A DNA stretch of 6,603 nt. Origin: Ignavibacteria bacterium UBA6688 (GTDB lineage Bacteria; Bacteroidota; Ignavibacteria; UBA10030). The stretch lies in assembly GCA_002454845.1 (NCBI GenBank), contig DKJQ01000048.1, positions 1 through 6,603 of the forward strand. The letters are read 5' to 3'. Both the position numbers and the translations under genes were made by a program. The notes beneath the pieces are model-generated. The model ran no database searches and had not been told where the DNA came from. It saw only the letters and a list, made by a program, of their open reading frames with translations. Below, piece after piece: positions 1 to 6,400 of this stretch. Numbering within the stretch: position 1 is the first letter of the stretch; every line of letters starts with the position of its first letter.

Positions 1-282
1 GCAAGCTTCCAGAAGATTGAAAGTTCCAAGGGTATTAGTACGAAATACTTGTTCAGGGGGATGCTTGAGCGGATGGGGGATCCCGGCCAGGTGGACCACC
101 ACATCATATCCCTTGATGATCCTTCTGGAAGCCTTGCTGTCCAGGAGATCGATCTGATGAAAGACTAGGTCGTCGCGATGGGGAGGTTGAAGGTCAAGCA
201 GGTGGACTTCATGGTCCCGGGCAAGTTCATCGGCAACGTATCGTCCGACAAGCCCACTGCTTCCCGTGACGAGGATCCGCAT
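1..282 (-). CDS. NAD-dependent epimerase/dehydratase (extended SDR), N-terminal 94 residues, 3' end outside window
   Basis: Reading the minus strand from the ATG at 282-280 gives 94 codons open to the left edge. The protein begins with a beta strand (MRILVTG) and the nucleotide-binding glycine motif G7-x-x-G10-x-x-G13 (TGSSGLVG). Asp30 closes the second strand (HLLD), which in this family usually selects NAD(H) over NADP(H). The segment H64-L-A-G67 and the helix around N83-T-L-G-T-F-N-L-L-E-A-C are standard extended-SDR features, so the fold is clear. Family members epimerise, dehydrate or reduce nucleotide sugars and related compounds in the cytoplasm. The substrate cannot be named because the catalytic Y-x-x-x-K and the substrate-binding half lie beyond base 1. 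The start overlaps the stop of the upstream ribonuclease gene by one base, so the two are almost certainly co-transcribed and translationally coupled. Confidence 0.93.
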   Translation of the reverse strand, partial: MRILVTGSSGLVGRYVADELARDHEVHLLDLQPPHRDDLVFHQIDLLDSKASRRIIKGYDVVVHLAGIPHPLKHPPEQVFRTNTLGTFNLLEAC

Positions 283-294
283 CAGGACAACTCC
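280..294 (-). promoter_or_regulatory. Translational coupling junction (TGATG) with internal ribosome binding site
   Basis: The ribonuclease stop TGA (284-282) and the epimerase ATG (282-280) share one base. A GGAG at 294-291, inside the end of the ribonuclease gene, lies eight bases before the ATG. This supports the chosen start of the epimerase and implies stop-restart translation. Confidence 0.7.
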
Positions 295-1679
295 GCCTTT
301 TCCCCGCGGGCCGGTATGTGGACGCGCTTCAATCCCCCCTCGATGAGCTTGTCCCGGAGGAGTTGCGCTTGCTTCAATTCCCCATGAACGAGAAAGACGT
401 CCTTGAGGATGCGTTTGTCCATGGCGCTGATGTAGTTCAATAACTCGTCCTGCCCGGCGTGGGCGGAGAATGAGTTGAGGACAACGACCTCCGCCCGCCT
501 CGCAAACATGTCGCCGAAGATTTTGATCTCCTCCTGTTTCTCCACCAACCGGCGGCCCAAGGTGTGTTCCGCCATGAAGCCGATGATGAGGATGGTATTT
601 CGTTCGTCTCCAACGTTGTTCGCGAGATGGTGCAGGATCCTTCCCGCTTCGCACATGCCCGAGGCGGAGATGATGATGCAGGGCTCCTTCCGGTCGTTCA
701 AGCTCTTCGACTCGTTGACGTCCCGGACGTACCGGAGACGGCCGAAGCCAAAAGGATCTTCACTCCCCATGAGAATCGAAAGCGTTTCGTCATCAAAACA
801 CTCGGGATGGGCGCGAAAAACATCCGTCGCGTTCACTGCCAAGGGACTGTCAACATAGATCGGGAGCCCCCGAAATTTGCCGCTTTCATTGAGCCGGAAG
901 AGGACCTGGATAAATTCCTGGGTCTTCCCGACACTGAAGGCGGGAACAATGATCTTCCCCCCTCGTTGCACGGTCCGCTCAATCACCTCTGCAAGGGACC
1001 GTTCCATGCCCTGGATCGGATCGTGGACCCTTCCCCCATAGGTGCTTTCAGAGATCAGGAAGTCCACATTGCCCATGGGATCGGGATCCCGGAGGATCGG
1101 CATGTGCTTCCGTCCGAGGTCCCCCGTGAAACCAAGGGTTGTTTTCTTCCCATGCTCGTCGATCTCCAACCGCATGACCGCGGAGCCGAGAATATGTCCG
1201 GCATCAAAAAACTCCACCTTCACTCCCCCGACGACCTCGATCGATTCACCGTACTGATATCCGCGCATTTGCTGAATCGTTTGGTCGACGTTGGCCTCGG
1301 TGTACATCGGCTCGACACCCGGTTCGCCTCGGCGCCTGTTCTTCTTGCTGACGAACTCCGCATCACGTTCTTGGATGCGCGCACTGTCATGCAGCATCAC
1401 ATCGGAGAGATCCCGGGTTGCGCTTGTCGCATAGATCGGTCCCGTAAAACCGCTCCGCACCAGATTGGGGAGGTTGCCTGCGTGGTCGATGTGTGCGTGG
1501 GAGAGGATCACGGCGGCAACGGTCGAGGCATCGAAGGGGAAGGTTCTGTTCCGCTCATACGACTCTGCCCGTCTCCCCTGAAACAACCCGCAATCCAGGA
1601 GCACCCGGGAGCCGTTGACGGACACCAGGTGCATCGATCCCGTTACTGTTTGCGCCGCGCCGAGAAATTGAAGAGTCAA
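282..1679 (-). CDS. MBL-fold/beta-CASP ribonuclease (CPSF-73-like, COG1236 family) with RMMBL C-terminal domain
   Basis: This is a full-length 465-residue protein. It opens with the family-typical GAAQTVTGS (7-15). The zinc-binding motifs are all present: Asp29 (LLDCG), H61-A-H-I-D-H66, His162 (AGHILGS) and Asp187 (FTGDLGR). The beta-CASP insert carries Glu211 (ESTYGGR, motif A), VPAFSVGKTQE (245-255), the ASGMCEAGRILHH segment ending in His350-His351 (motif B) and His407 (SFSAHAG, motif C). His432 (VHGE) is in the RMMBL tail. Such proteins are zinc-dependent cytoplasmic endo- or exoribonucleases; Thermus TTHA0252 is a characterised relative of similar length. Nothing needed for catalysis is missing. 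The start is TTG (1679-1677): there is no ATG nearby, the N-terminus matches the family there, and a GGAGG sits six bases upstream. It is first of a two-gene unit with the epimerase. The RNA target is unknown. It could be mislabelled as a plain beta-lactamase-like hydrolase, but the beta-CASP motifs argue otherwise. Confidence 0.95.
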   Translation of the reverse strand: MTLQFLGAAQTVTGSMHLVSVNGSRVLLDCGLFQGRRAESYERNRTFPFDASTVAAVILSHAHIDHAGNLPNLVRSGFTGPIYATSATRDLSDVMLHDSARIQERDAEFVSKKNRRRGEPGVEPMYTEANVDQTIQQMRGYQYGESIEVVGGVKVEFFDAGHILGSAVMRLEIDEHGKKTTLGFTGDLGRKHMPILRDPDPMGNVDFLISESTYGGRVHDPIQGMERSLAEVIERTVQRGGKIIVPAFSVGKTQEFIQVLFRLNESGKFRGLPIYVDSPLAVNATDVFRAHPECFDDETLSILMGSEDPFGFGRLRYVRDVNESKSLNDRKEPCIIISASGMCEAGRILHHLANNVGDERNTILIIGFMAEHTLGRRLVEKQEEIKIFGDMFARRAEVVVLNSFSAHAGQDELLNYISAMDKRILKDVFLVHGELKQAQLLRDKLIEGGLKRVHIPARGEKAELS

Positions 1680-1685
1680 AGTGAT

Positions 1686-1690
1686 CCTCC
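1686..1690 (-). promoter_or_regulatory. Ribosome binding site deciding a TTG start
   Basis: On the minus strand GGAGG (1690-1686) is followed by the six-base spacer ATCACT and then TTG. This is the only well-placed Shine-Dalgarno sequence, and it fixes the non-ATG start of the ribonuclease gene. Confidence 0.8.
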
Positions 1691-1743
1691 AAATGTAAAT
1701 TTCAAGACGAAAGTAGGGAGAAGAGTTAAGAGAAGCAACGTAA

Positions 1744-1760
1744 CGATCCTTTCAGGATTG
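1744..1760. repeat. Short inverted repeat
   Basis: ATCCT (1746-1750) and AGGAT (1754-1758) are complementary around TTC. The arms extend outward by a G-T wobble (1745/1759) and a C-G pair (1744/1760). It is not followed by a T tract on either strand, so it is not a plain terminator. It abuts the next inverted repeat and lies in the 5' leader or promoter zone of the ribonuclease gene. Confidence 0.4.
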
Positions 1761-1761
1761 C

Positions 1762-1782
1762 GTGTTGTCAACCTGACAACAC
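1762..1782. promoter_or_regulatory. Perfect 8-bp inverted repeat, candidate operator over a -35-like TTGACA
   Basis: GTGTTGTC (1762-1769) and GACAACAC (1775-1782) are exact reverse complements separated by five bases (AACCT). On the minus strand the right-hand part of the site includes TTGACA (1771-1766), a perfect -35 hexamer for the ribonuclease gene, although the hexamer 17 bases downstream (GATCGT) is a poor -10. The dyad symmetry and position, about 85-105 bases upstream of the TTG start, suit a dimeric repressor site. No regulator is encoded in the window and I do not assign a family. Confidence 0.45.
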
Positions 1783-1900
1783 TACTCGTGTGATTGAGAG
1801 GTCTGTTTCTTTAGAGCATGATTTGCGCTTCAGGAAGATTGGGAAGAGTGAAGGGACGAGTCCGCGCATGGAGAGTGCTGGAGATGGATCAAACCAATTT

Positions 1901-1960
1901 GGAGGAATTGACCCATGGGTCGTGCCTCCCCCAAAGTTGTTTCCCGATGAGGGGTCCCTC
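1901..1960 (+). other. Possible leader mini-ORF (11 codons) with SD, palindrome and following hairpin
   Basis: GGAGG (1901-1905) lies nine bases before an ATG (1915) that opens the 11-codon frame MGRASPKVVSR, with TGA at 1948-1950. The start codon sits in the centre of the 12-base palindrome GACCCATGGGTC (1910-1921). The stop overlaps a small hairpin GAGG-GGTC-CCTC (1949-1960). The arrangement resembles a regulatory leader, but it is about 240 bases from the next gene, there is no codon run suggesting amino-acid attenuation, and it may be chance. Confidence 0.15.
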
Positions 1961-2182
1961 CGACCCGACGTTGAGAGATCAACATTCCTCAAGAATTGCC
2001 TGTGGCCCTGCTTTGTAGACATTACAAGTTTTCCCGAAATTAATCCTACGAACTCCGACTGCTCGAATCCTCATAAGTTGCTATTTATCAATAAGTTAAA
2101 GAGACTCACAAAAACAGCTCCTGTCTGTCTGATTCTGGTATGTGCCGTGCTCCTCTCCGTGCAGAAGTTTAACCGCGCGAAT

Positions 2183-2186
2183 GGAG
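2183..2186 (+). promoter_or_regulatory. Ribosome binding site selecting the start at 2193
   Basis: GGAG at 2183-2186 lies six bases before the ATG at 2193. In-frame ATGs at 2142 and 2181 lack such a site and would put charged or cysteine-rich residues ahead of the signal peptide, so 2193 is preferred. Confidence 0.6.
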
Positions 2187-2192
2187 AGAAAG

Positions 2193-2951
2193 ATGCTCAA
2201 GAGCACAATCCAAAATCGAGTCCTGGCAGCGACGATCATTCTCATCGCGTTGACCCTGCAGGTCAATGCAGAGAACCGTCTCTCGGTTGTCAGACAAGCA
2301 CCGGATCAAATCTCTATTGAACTTCAAAACTCAGAACCGGTCAGCGCGATCCAGTTTTCCGTGAATGCCCGCGGAAGCATCACGTTCGCCAATCTCACCA
2401 TGGGCAGCCGTGCTGCATCGAACGGCTGGGAGCTCTATCCTTATCAGAAAGATGATTCGACCTGGAATGTGGTGATGCTCTCCGCCCCCCGGAGACCCTT
2501 TGAATCCGGAAACGGAACGCTGGTCCGGATCAATTTCTCGAAAGACTTCAGCAAGTCGGCCGACAGCAACATCGTGTTCCTGAGCAGGACCGAGATTGTA
2601 AACCCGCAAGCCCGGATTCTTTCACTCTTTGTCGGCCGGCTGGCCTGGTCAGCAACAGAACTTTCCAGGCCGGTCGTCTTCAGTCTTGGTCAGAATTTCC
2701 CTAACCCATTCAATCCTTCAACCACAATTTCTTATAAACTCGGGCATGCCGCGAACGTCCAACTGGTGATCTACGATGTTGCGGGACGCGAGATCAAACG
2801 CCTGGTGAGTCAATACCAGTTTCCGGGACAATACGCCGTGACTTGGACAAGCGCGGACGAGTCGGGCAGGAATGTTCCCTCCGGAATGTATATCGCACGT
2901 CTGCAAGTTGAAAACGAGTCGTCCATTCGCAAGATGGTCCTGACCCGGTAA
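2193..2951 (+). CDS. Secreted protein: signal peptide, cohesin-like domain, FlgD-like/T9SS-type C-terminal sorting domain
   Basis: This is a 252-residue protein from the ATG at 2193. Residues 1-26 form a signal peptide: basic start (K3, R9), hydrophobic core about 10-22 and an A-type cleavage site VNA|EN. Residues about 30-150 are predicted beta-rich, with NSEPVSAIQFSV (46-57), WNVVMLSA and GTLVRINF. This resembles cohesin-type beta-sandwiches and the corresponding part of the large convergent protein. Residues about 163-252 are a FlgD-like sorting domain: NFPNPFNP (168-175), IYDVAGREI, PSGMYIARL and the final KMVLTR. In the FCB group such tails direct proteins through type IX secretion or similar export and surface attachment, so an extracellular location is likely. 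There are no catalytic motifs; it is probably a small structural or binding protein. It is transcribed towards the large adhesin-like gene, with 170 bases between the two stops. The cohesin-like call is the least certain part, since it rests on pattern similarity only. Confidence 0.85.
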   Translation: MLKSTIQNRVLAATIILIALTLQVNAENRLSVVRQAPDQISIELQNSEPVSAIQFSVNARGSITFANLTMGSRAASNGWELYPYQKDDSTWNVVMLSAPRRPFESGNGTLVRINFSKDFSKSADSNIVFLSRTEIVNPQARILSLFVGRLAWSATELSRPVVFSLGQNFPNPFNPSTTISYKLGHAANVQLVIYDVAGREIKRLVSQYQFPGQYAVTWTSADESGRNVPSGMYIARLQVENESSIRKMVLTR

Positions 2952-3121
2952 CCACCTGAGGTTCAACAGAGGAGGCGACGCCCCCGAGGCCTCCACGCAC
3001 CCACACAGCCCTGTTCTCTTTCCCCTGGACGGGGCTTTGTGTTTCCATCTCCGCCGTGGGATACCATCACCCACCGGACACGCCTTCAGGGCGTCTCTTG
3101 ACGTTGCCTTACCTCTTTCAC
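2952..3121. repeat. Structured GC-rich spacer between convergent genes with four consecutive hairpins
   Basis: Four potential stems follow one another on the plus strand. (1) GGAGGC 2971-2976 with GCCTCC 2989-2994. (2) CACACAGCCC 3002-3011 with GGGCTTTGTG 3032-3041, one mismatch. (3) CCGTGGG 3054-3060 with CCCAC-C-GG 3070-3077, one bulge. (4) ACGCC 3080-3084 with GGCGT 3090-3094. In addition GACGCCC (2977-2983) is the exact reverse complement of GGGCGTC (3089-3095), so the block could also close on itself. This is more structure than a simple bidirectional terminator needs. It could be a REP/MITE-like dispersed repeat or a structured RNA. No transposase or coding signal is seen. Confidence 0.45.
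3002..3046 (+). terminator. Candidate Rho-independent terminator of the 252-residue secreted protein gene
   Basis: The stem AGCCC (3007-3011) with GGGCT (3032-3036), extended outward after one mismatch to CACA/TGTG, is followed by the T-rich tract TTTGTGTTT (3036-3044). An inner CCCC-TGGAC-GGGG hairpin (3022-3034) is a competing alternative. It starts 50 bases after the stop codon. The long loop and interrupted T run make it a moderate candidate. Confidence 0.4.
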
Positions 3122-3415
3122 TTACTTCAACAGGATCATCCTCTTCGCCGTCTGATAGCTTCCCGAGATAAGCCTGTAGAAGTACGTTCCCGAGGCCATC
3201 TTGTTCCCCCGGTCGTCCGTCCCATCCCATTGGACCGAATAGCGCCCGCTGGGTCGCTCGCCCGTGTAGAGGGTCTTGATCTTCTCGCCGGACAGGCTGA
3301 AGACCTGGATCAGAATCGGGGCCATTCCTCCTTCCACATCCGCCACTTCGTACTCGATGCGCGTCTGCGCATTGAATGGGTTCGGATAGTTCTGGTACAG
3401 AACGAAGGTATACGG
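3122..3415 (-). other. FlgD-like/T9SS-type C-terminal sorting domain (domain of the large surface protein)
   Basis: Residues 1056-1152 show the standard order YQNYPNPFN (1062-1070), IEYEV, IQVFSLSGEKIKTL, SGRYSVQWDGTDDRG, ASGTYFYRL and terminal RMILLK. The last residues end right at the stop, as expected for a secretion or sorting tail. It is colinear with residues 163-252 of the 252-residue protein, with a five-residue insertion near ADVEGGMAP. Confidence 0.88.
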
Positions 3416-6400
3416 AATGATGTCCACATCGGGATCGACCTTCCGCTTCTCAACGGGCCCCTTCAACACTTGGTCGGCGTCGACCACATTGTCACCCTTG
3501 CTTACAATCACCTGGCCGGCCGTGATCTCCTCAACATCAGTCAGTTTGAGCGGCAGACGGAAGAGTGCTCCGGAGTCGGGTGCGATGGCGGTATTGTCAA
3601 GATTGTACGCCACGATCCGCATCTCCAGCCCGTTCGTGTTGATGAAGAACTGATGATCCTTCGCCCGATCAAAGACGACATCGGGTGCCGTGATCGAGAC
3701 GGCATTCTTGAGCCTCACGATGAGTTGGATGCCCTTGACCGGCAGCTTGTTCGTCATGTGGAACCGCAGACCGTTCTCGGTCAGGACGAACTCGCCCTTC
3801 ACATCCGATATCGAGTCAGTCGTCGAGGCAGCTCCGACAGGCATCGATCCTACAGGGAGCGAACTCTCAGAGCCGGCGACCGACCCGAGACCTTCCTGGA
3901 TCGCGAGGAGGGTATCGCGCATGCTCACAATATCGGCCACGCTGATCCTGCCATCTTTATTGGCATCCGCCCTCGCAGAATCGAGGCCGGTCAGCGGTGC
4001 AATCTTCTGGTTGATATGGTCGATGACCGTCGTCAGGTCGGCGATCGTCAGGGTGCGTGCATCCTGTCGCGCGTCGCTGATCGTCCGCGTGGCCGTTGCC
4101 GTGAAGAGAATCGGACTTCCCGCCAGGTTCGCCGAGATGGCCCGCACGGAGTAGGTGCCGGTCAGGTTCCCAAGCTTCAGGAAGGCCGATGCGGTGCCGT
4201 CCGGACCGGTGATGTTGTTGATAACCCTCAGGCTTTCACCCGTGGCTCCTACCGGTTTGTCGGTGATCACGAACTGCACGCCCGCACCCGGAACCACGTT
4301 TCCGCCGGCATCCATGATGGACACGACAAACGGCGCCACCAGTTCGGAGGTGACGAGTTCCTGCTGGCCGCTTCCGGCTACAAGCACCATCGCCGCCGCC
4401 GGGCCATGCGTGGCCGTTCCAACAAACCGGACGGGACTTCCCGCAAGGTTCGCGGAGACCGCACGGACAACATACCGCCCCACTTTGCTGCCAAGAGCGA
4501 GTCGTGCGGAAGCTTCACCGAACGAATCAGTCGTGCCGTTGATAACTGTGAGGCTCTCGCCAACGCTGCCTGTCGGGATGCTGTCAAGCGAGAAGAGCAC
4601 GCTTGCACCACGCACGGCATTGCCACCGACGTCGGTAATCCGGACAACCAGCATCGAATCGAGCACCGAGTTGATCATGCCGGCCTGGCGATCGCCCCGA
4701 ACGTACGTCATGGCCGTTGCCGCCCCCTGTGTGCCGGTGACGCGGAATTCGATCGGGCTTCCACTGAGACCGCTTGACGTCGCAGTAACTTTGTAGACAC
4801 CGACCTTGCTGCCAATCCGCATATTGGTCAATGCACGCCCATCGGCATCCGTCACTACCGACTTCTGCAGCACATCCTGACCGGTCGCGCCGGCCGGAAT
4901 ACTGTCGATCGCGAACGTCACCGGAATATCCGCAACCGGGATTCCGGAGGCACTGAGGATCGTCACGGCAAGCGGTTGAACAAGCTCCGTCAGGATCGGC
5001 GCCTGTTGCCTGTCGCCCGCCGTATAGACAATCGCGAACGCTCCGTCGGCTGCTGTGGCCGTGAGCCGGAAGTAGATCGGACTTCCGGCGAGACCGGAAG
5101 AGGATGCGGACACACGATAGACTCCGGCCTTGTTCCCCAGAGTCATGGCGGCCGATGCAAAGCCCGACGCATCCGTCTGTATCGTCGTAGAGACGGAGCC
5201 ATTGATAAACGCCCCGGTTGCCCCGGACGGTATGCTGTCCACTGCGAACAGCACACTGATGTTCTGAACGGGATTGCCTCCAGCGTCGAGCACCTGCACG
5301 CGCAACGGTTGCGCAAGGAGGGTACCGACCTCATCCTCCTGGCCGTCGCCTGCGATGAAGAGCAGAGAAGCCGCCGGACCCACGTTGGCTATTGCCGTGA
5401 AAGTAATCGGGCTTCCGGCAAGACCCAAAGCACTGGCCTGTGCACGGTAGATGCCCGGCCTGGTACCAAGCGTGAGTATTGCCGCCGCCCGACCCTGATC
5501 GTTCGTGTTGACCTGGCTGAGACTCAATGCCTGGCCGGTCGCATTCGCTGGGACTTCCGTGATCGCGAACGTAACTGTCACACCCGGAACCGGGTTGCCA
5601 AGGGAGTCGCTCACCGTTACAACGAACGGAGTCGCCAGCGCAGTGGTCACAGGAGCGTTCTGGTTGTTGCCCGCCGTGAGCGCGATGGTCCGCGGAGCCG
5701 TTTTCACAGCGAGGGCGCTGAAGAGCCTCGGACTTCCGATGAGGCTGCCCGACGACGCGGCAACAGTGTACGCACCAGCACTGTCTCCCAAGGTAAACGT
5801 TGTCTGCGCGATGCCGCTTGCGTTCGTAAGAACCAGTGTATCGCTCAAGGCCTGACCGCTCGTTCCGACTGGCACCGTTGCGATGCTGAACCGGACCTCC
5901 TGGCTCTGTTTCGCATTGCCGAAGGTATCCGTGACCGCTACGGACAAGGGTTGTGGCAGTGTCGACCGGATCTGGCCGGTCTGATTGTTTCCGGCCACCT
6001 GGGCGAAGAAGTGAGCCCGGCCGGCAAGAGCCGATGAGGAGAATGTGACGGGGGGAAGCGCACCCACGCCGGCAGTCACACCATAGACCCCTGTCTTCGA
6101 ACCAAGCGTCAGGCGCGTCGCGGCTTGGCCGTTCACACCGGAGACGACCGTCTCACTGCTCAGTCTCGCGAGTGTATCGCCGACCGGAACGGAAGTGATC
6201 ACAAACTGCACCGTCGCACCCGCAAACGGGAAGCCGTTCTGGTTGAGGACGGTGATGACGAGGTCGTTTGCCAGCGTCCTTCCGACCGTATCAGCCTGTA
6301 AGTTCCCCGATGTCAGTTGCAGCGCGGCTGCAAAAATTGGTGGAGGTGGGGGTGGCGGCGGAGGACCACCAGTCGTCGCTGTCGCGACAAAGGTCACAGG

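Larger units (their letters stand above)
1691..2192. other. Divergent intergenic region, about 500 bases, no convincing gene
   Basis: This stretch separates the minus-strand ribonuclease gene from the plus-strand secreted protein gene, so it should hold promoters for both. It contains two adjacent inverted repeats (1744-1760 and 1762-1782), a 12-base palindrome (1910-1921) and a short hairpin (1949-1960). Around 2030-2105 it becomes AT-rich (TTGCTATTTATCAATAAG at 2078-2095), which is the likeliest place for the promoter of the plus-strand gene, but no clear -35/-10 pair or Bacteroidota-type TAnnTTTG could be placed. Open frames across it translate to low-complexity, family-less peptides. No tRNA cloverleaf or known riboswitch core was recognised. 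Confidence 0.6.

Noticed and set aside
1690..1697. TACATTTG on the minus strand as a Bacteroidota-type -7 element (TAnnTTTG)
   Set aside because: It overlaps the ribosome binding site; a transcript from it would start at or after that site and lose it.
564..1793. Plus-strand open frame of 409 codons opposite the ribonuclease gene
   Set aside because: The minus-strand protein has every catalytic motif of the beta-CASP family. The opposite frame has no recognisable domain and no ribosome binding site of note.
1946..1963. Hammerhead-ribozyme-like CGATGA, short stem, CGA
   Set aside because: The core lacks the required CUGANGA and GAAA sequences and there are no flanking stems I and III.
2060..2080. 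TCGAATCC resembling a tRNA T-loop
   Set aside because: The flanking bases do not form a T stem and no anticodon or acceptor arms can be drawn.
1790..2320. Plus-strand open frame of 176 codons across the divergent intergenic region
   Set aside because: It overlaps the signal-peptide region of the well-supported secreted protein gene in another frame, has low-complexity composition and matches no family known to me.
3080..3094. ACGCC/GGCGT hairpin as a Rho-independent terminator for the large minus-strand gene
   Set aside because: It sits about 27 bases past the stop, but on the minus strand it is followed by GTCCGG with no T tract. It is kept only as part of the structured spacer.
3056..4777. 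Long plus-strand open frame (573 codons) opposite the large surface protein, with further ones at 4155-4796 and 4976-6037
   Set aside because: They lie antisense to a protein with clear repeated domains, are rich in Arg/His/Asp, as expected from reverse reading of repeats rich in Val, Ala, Gly and Ser, and show no family motif. They are compositional shadows.
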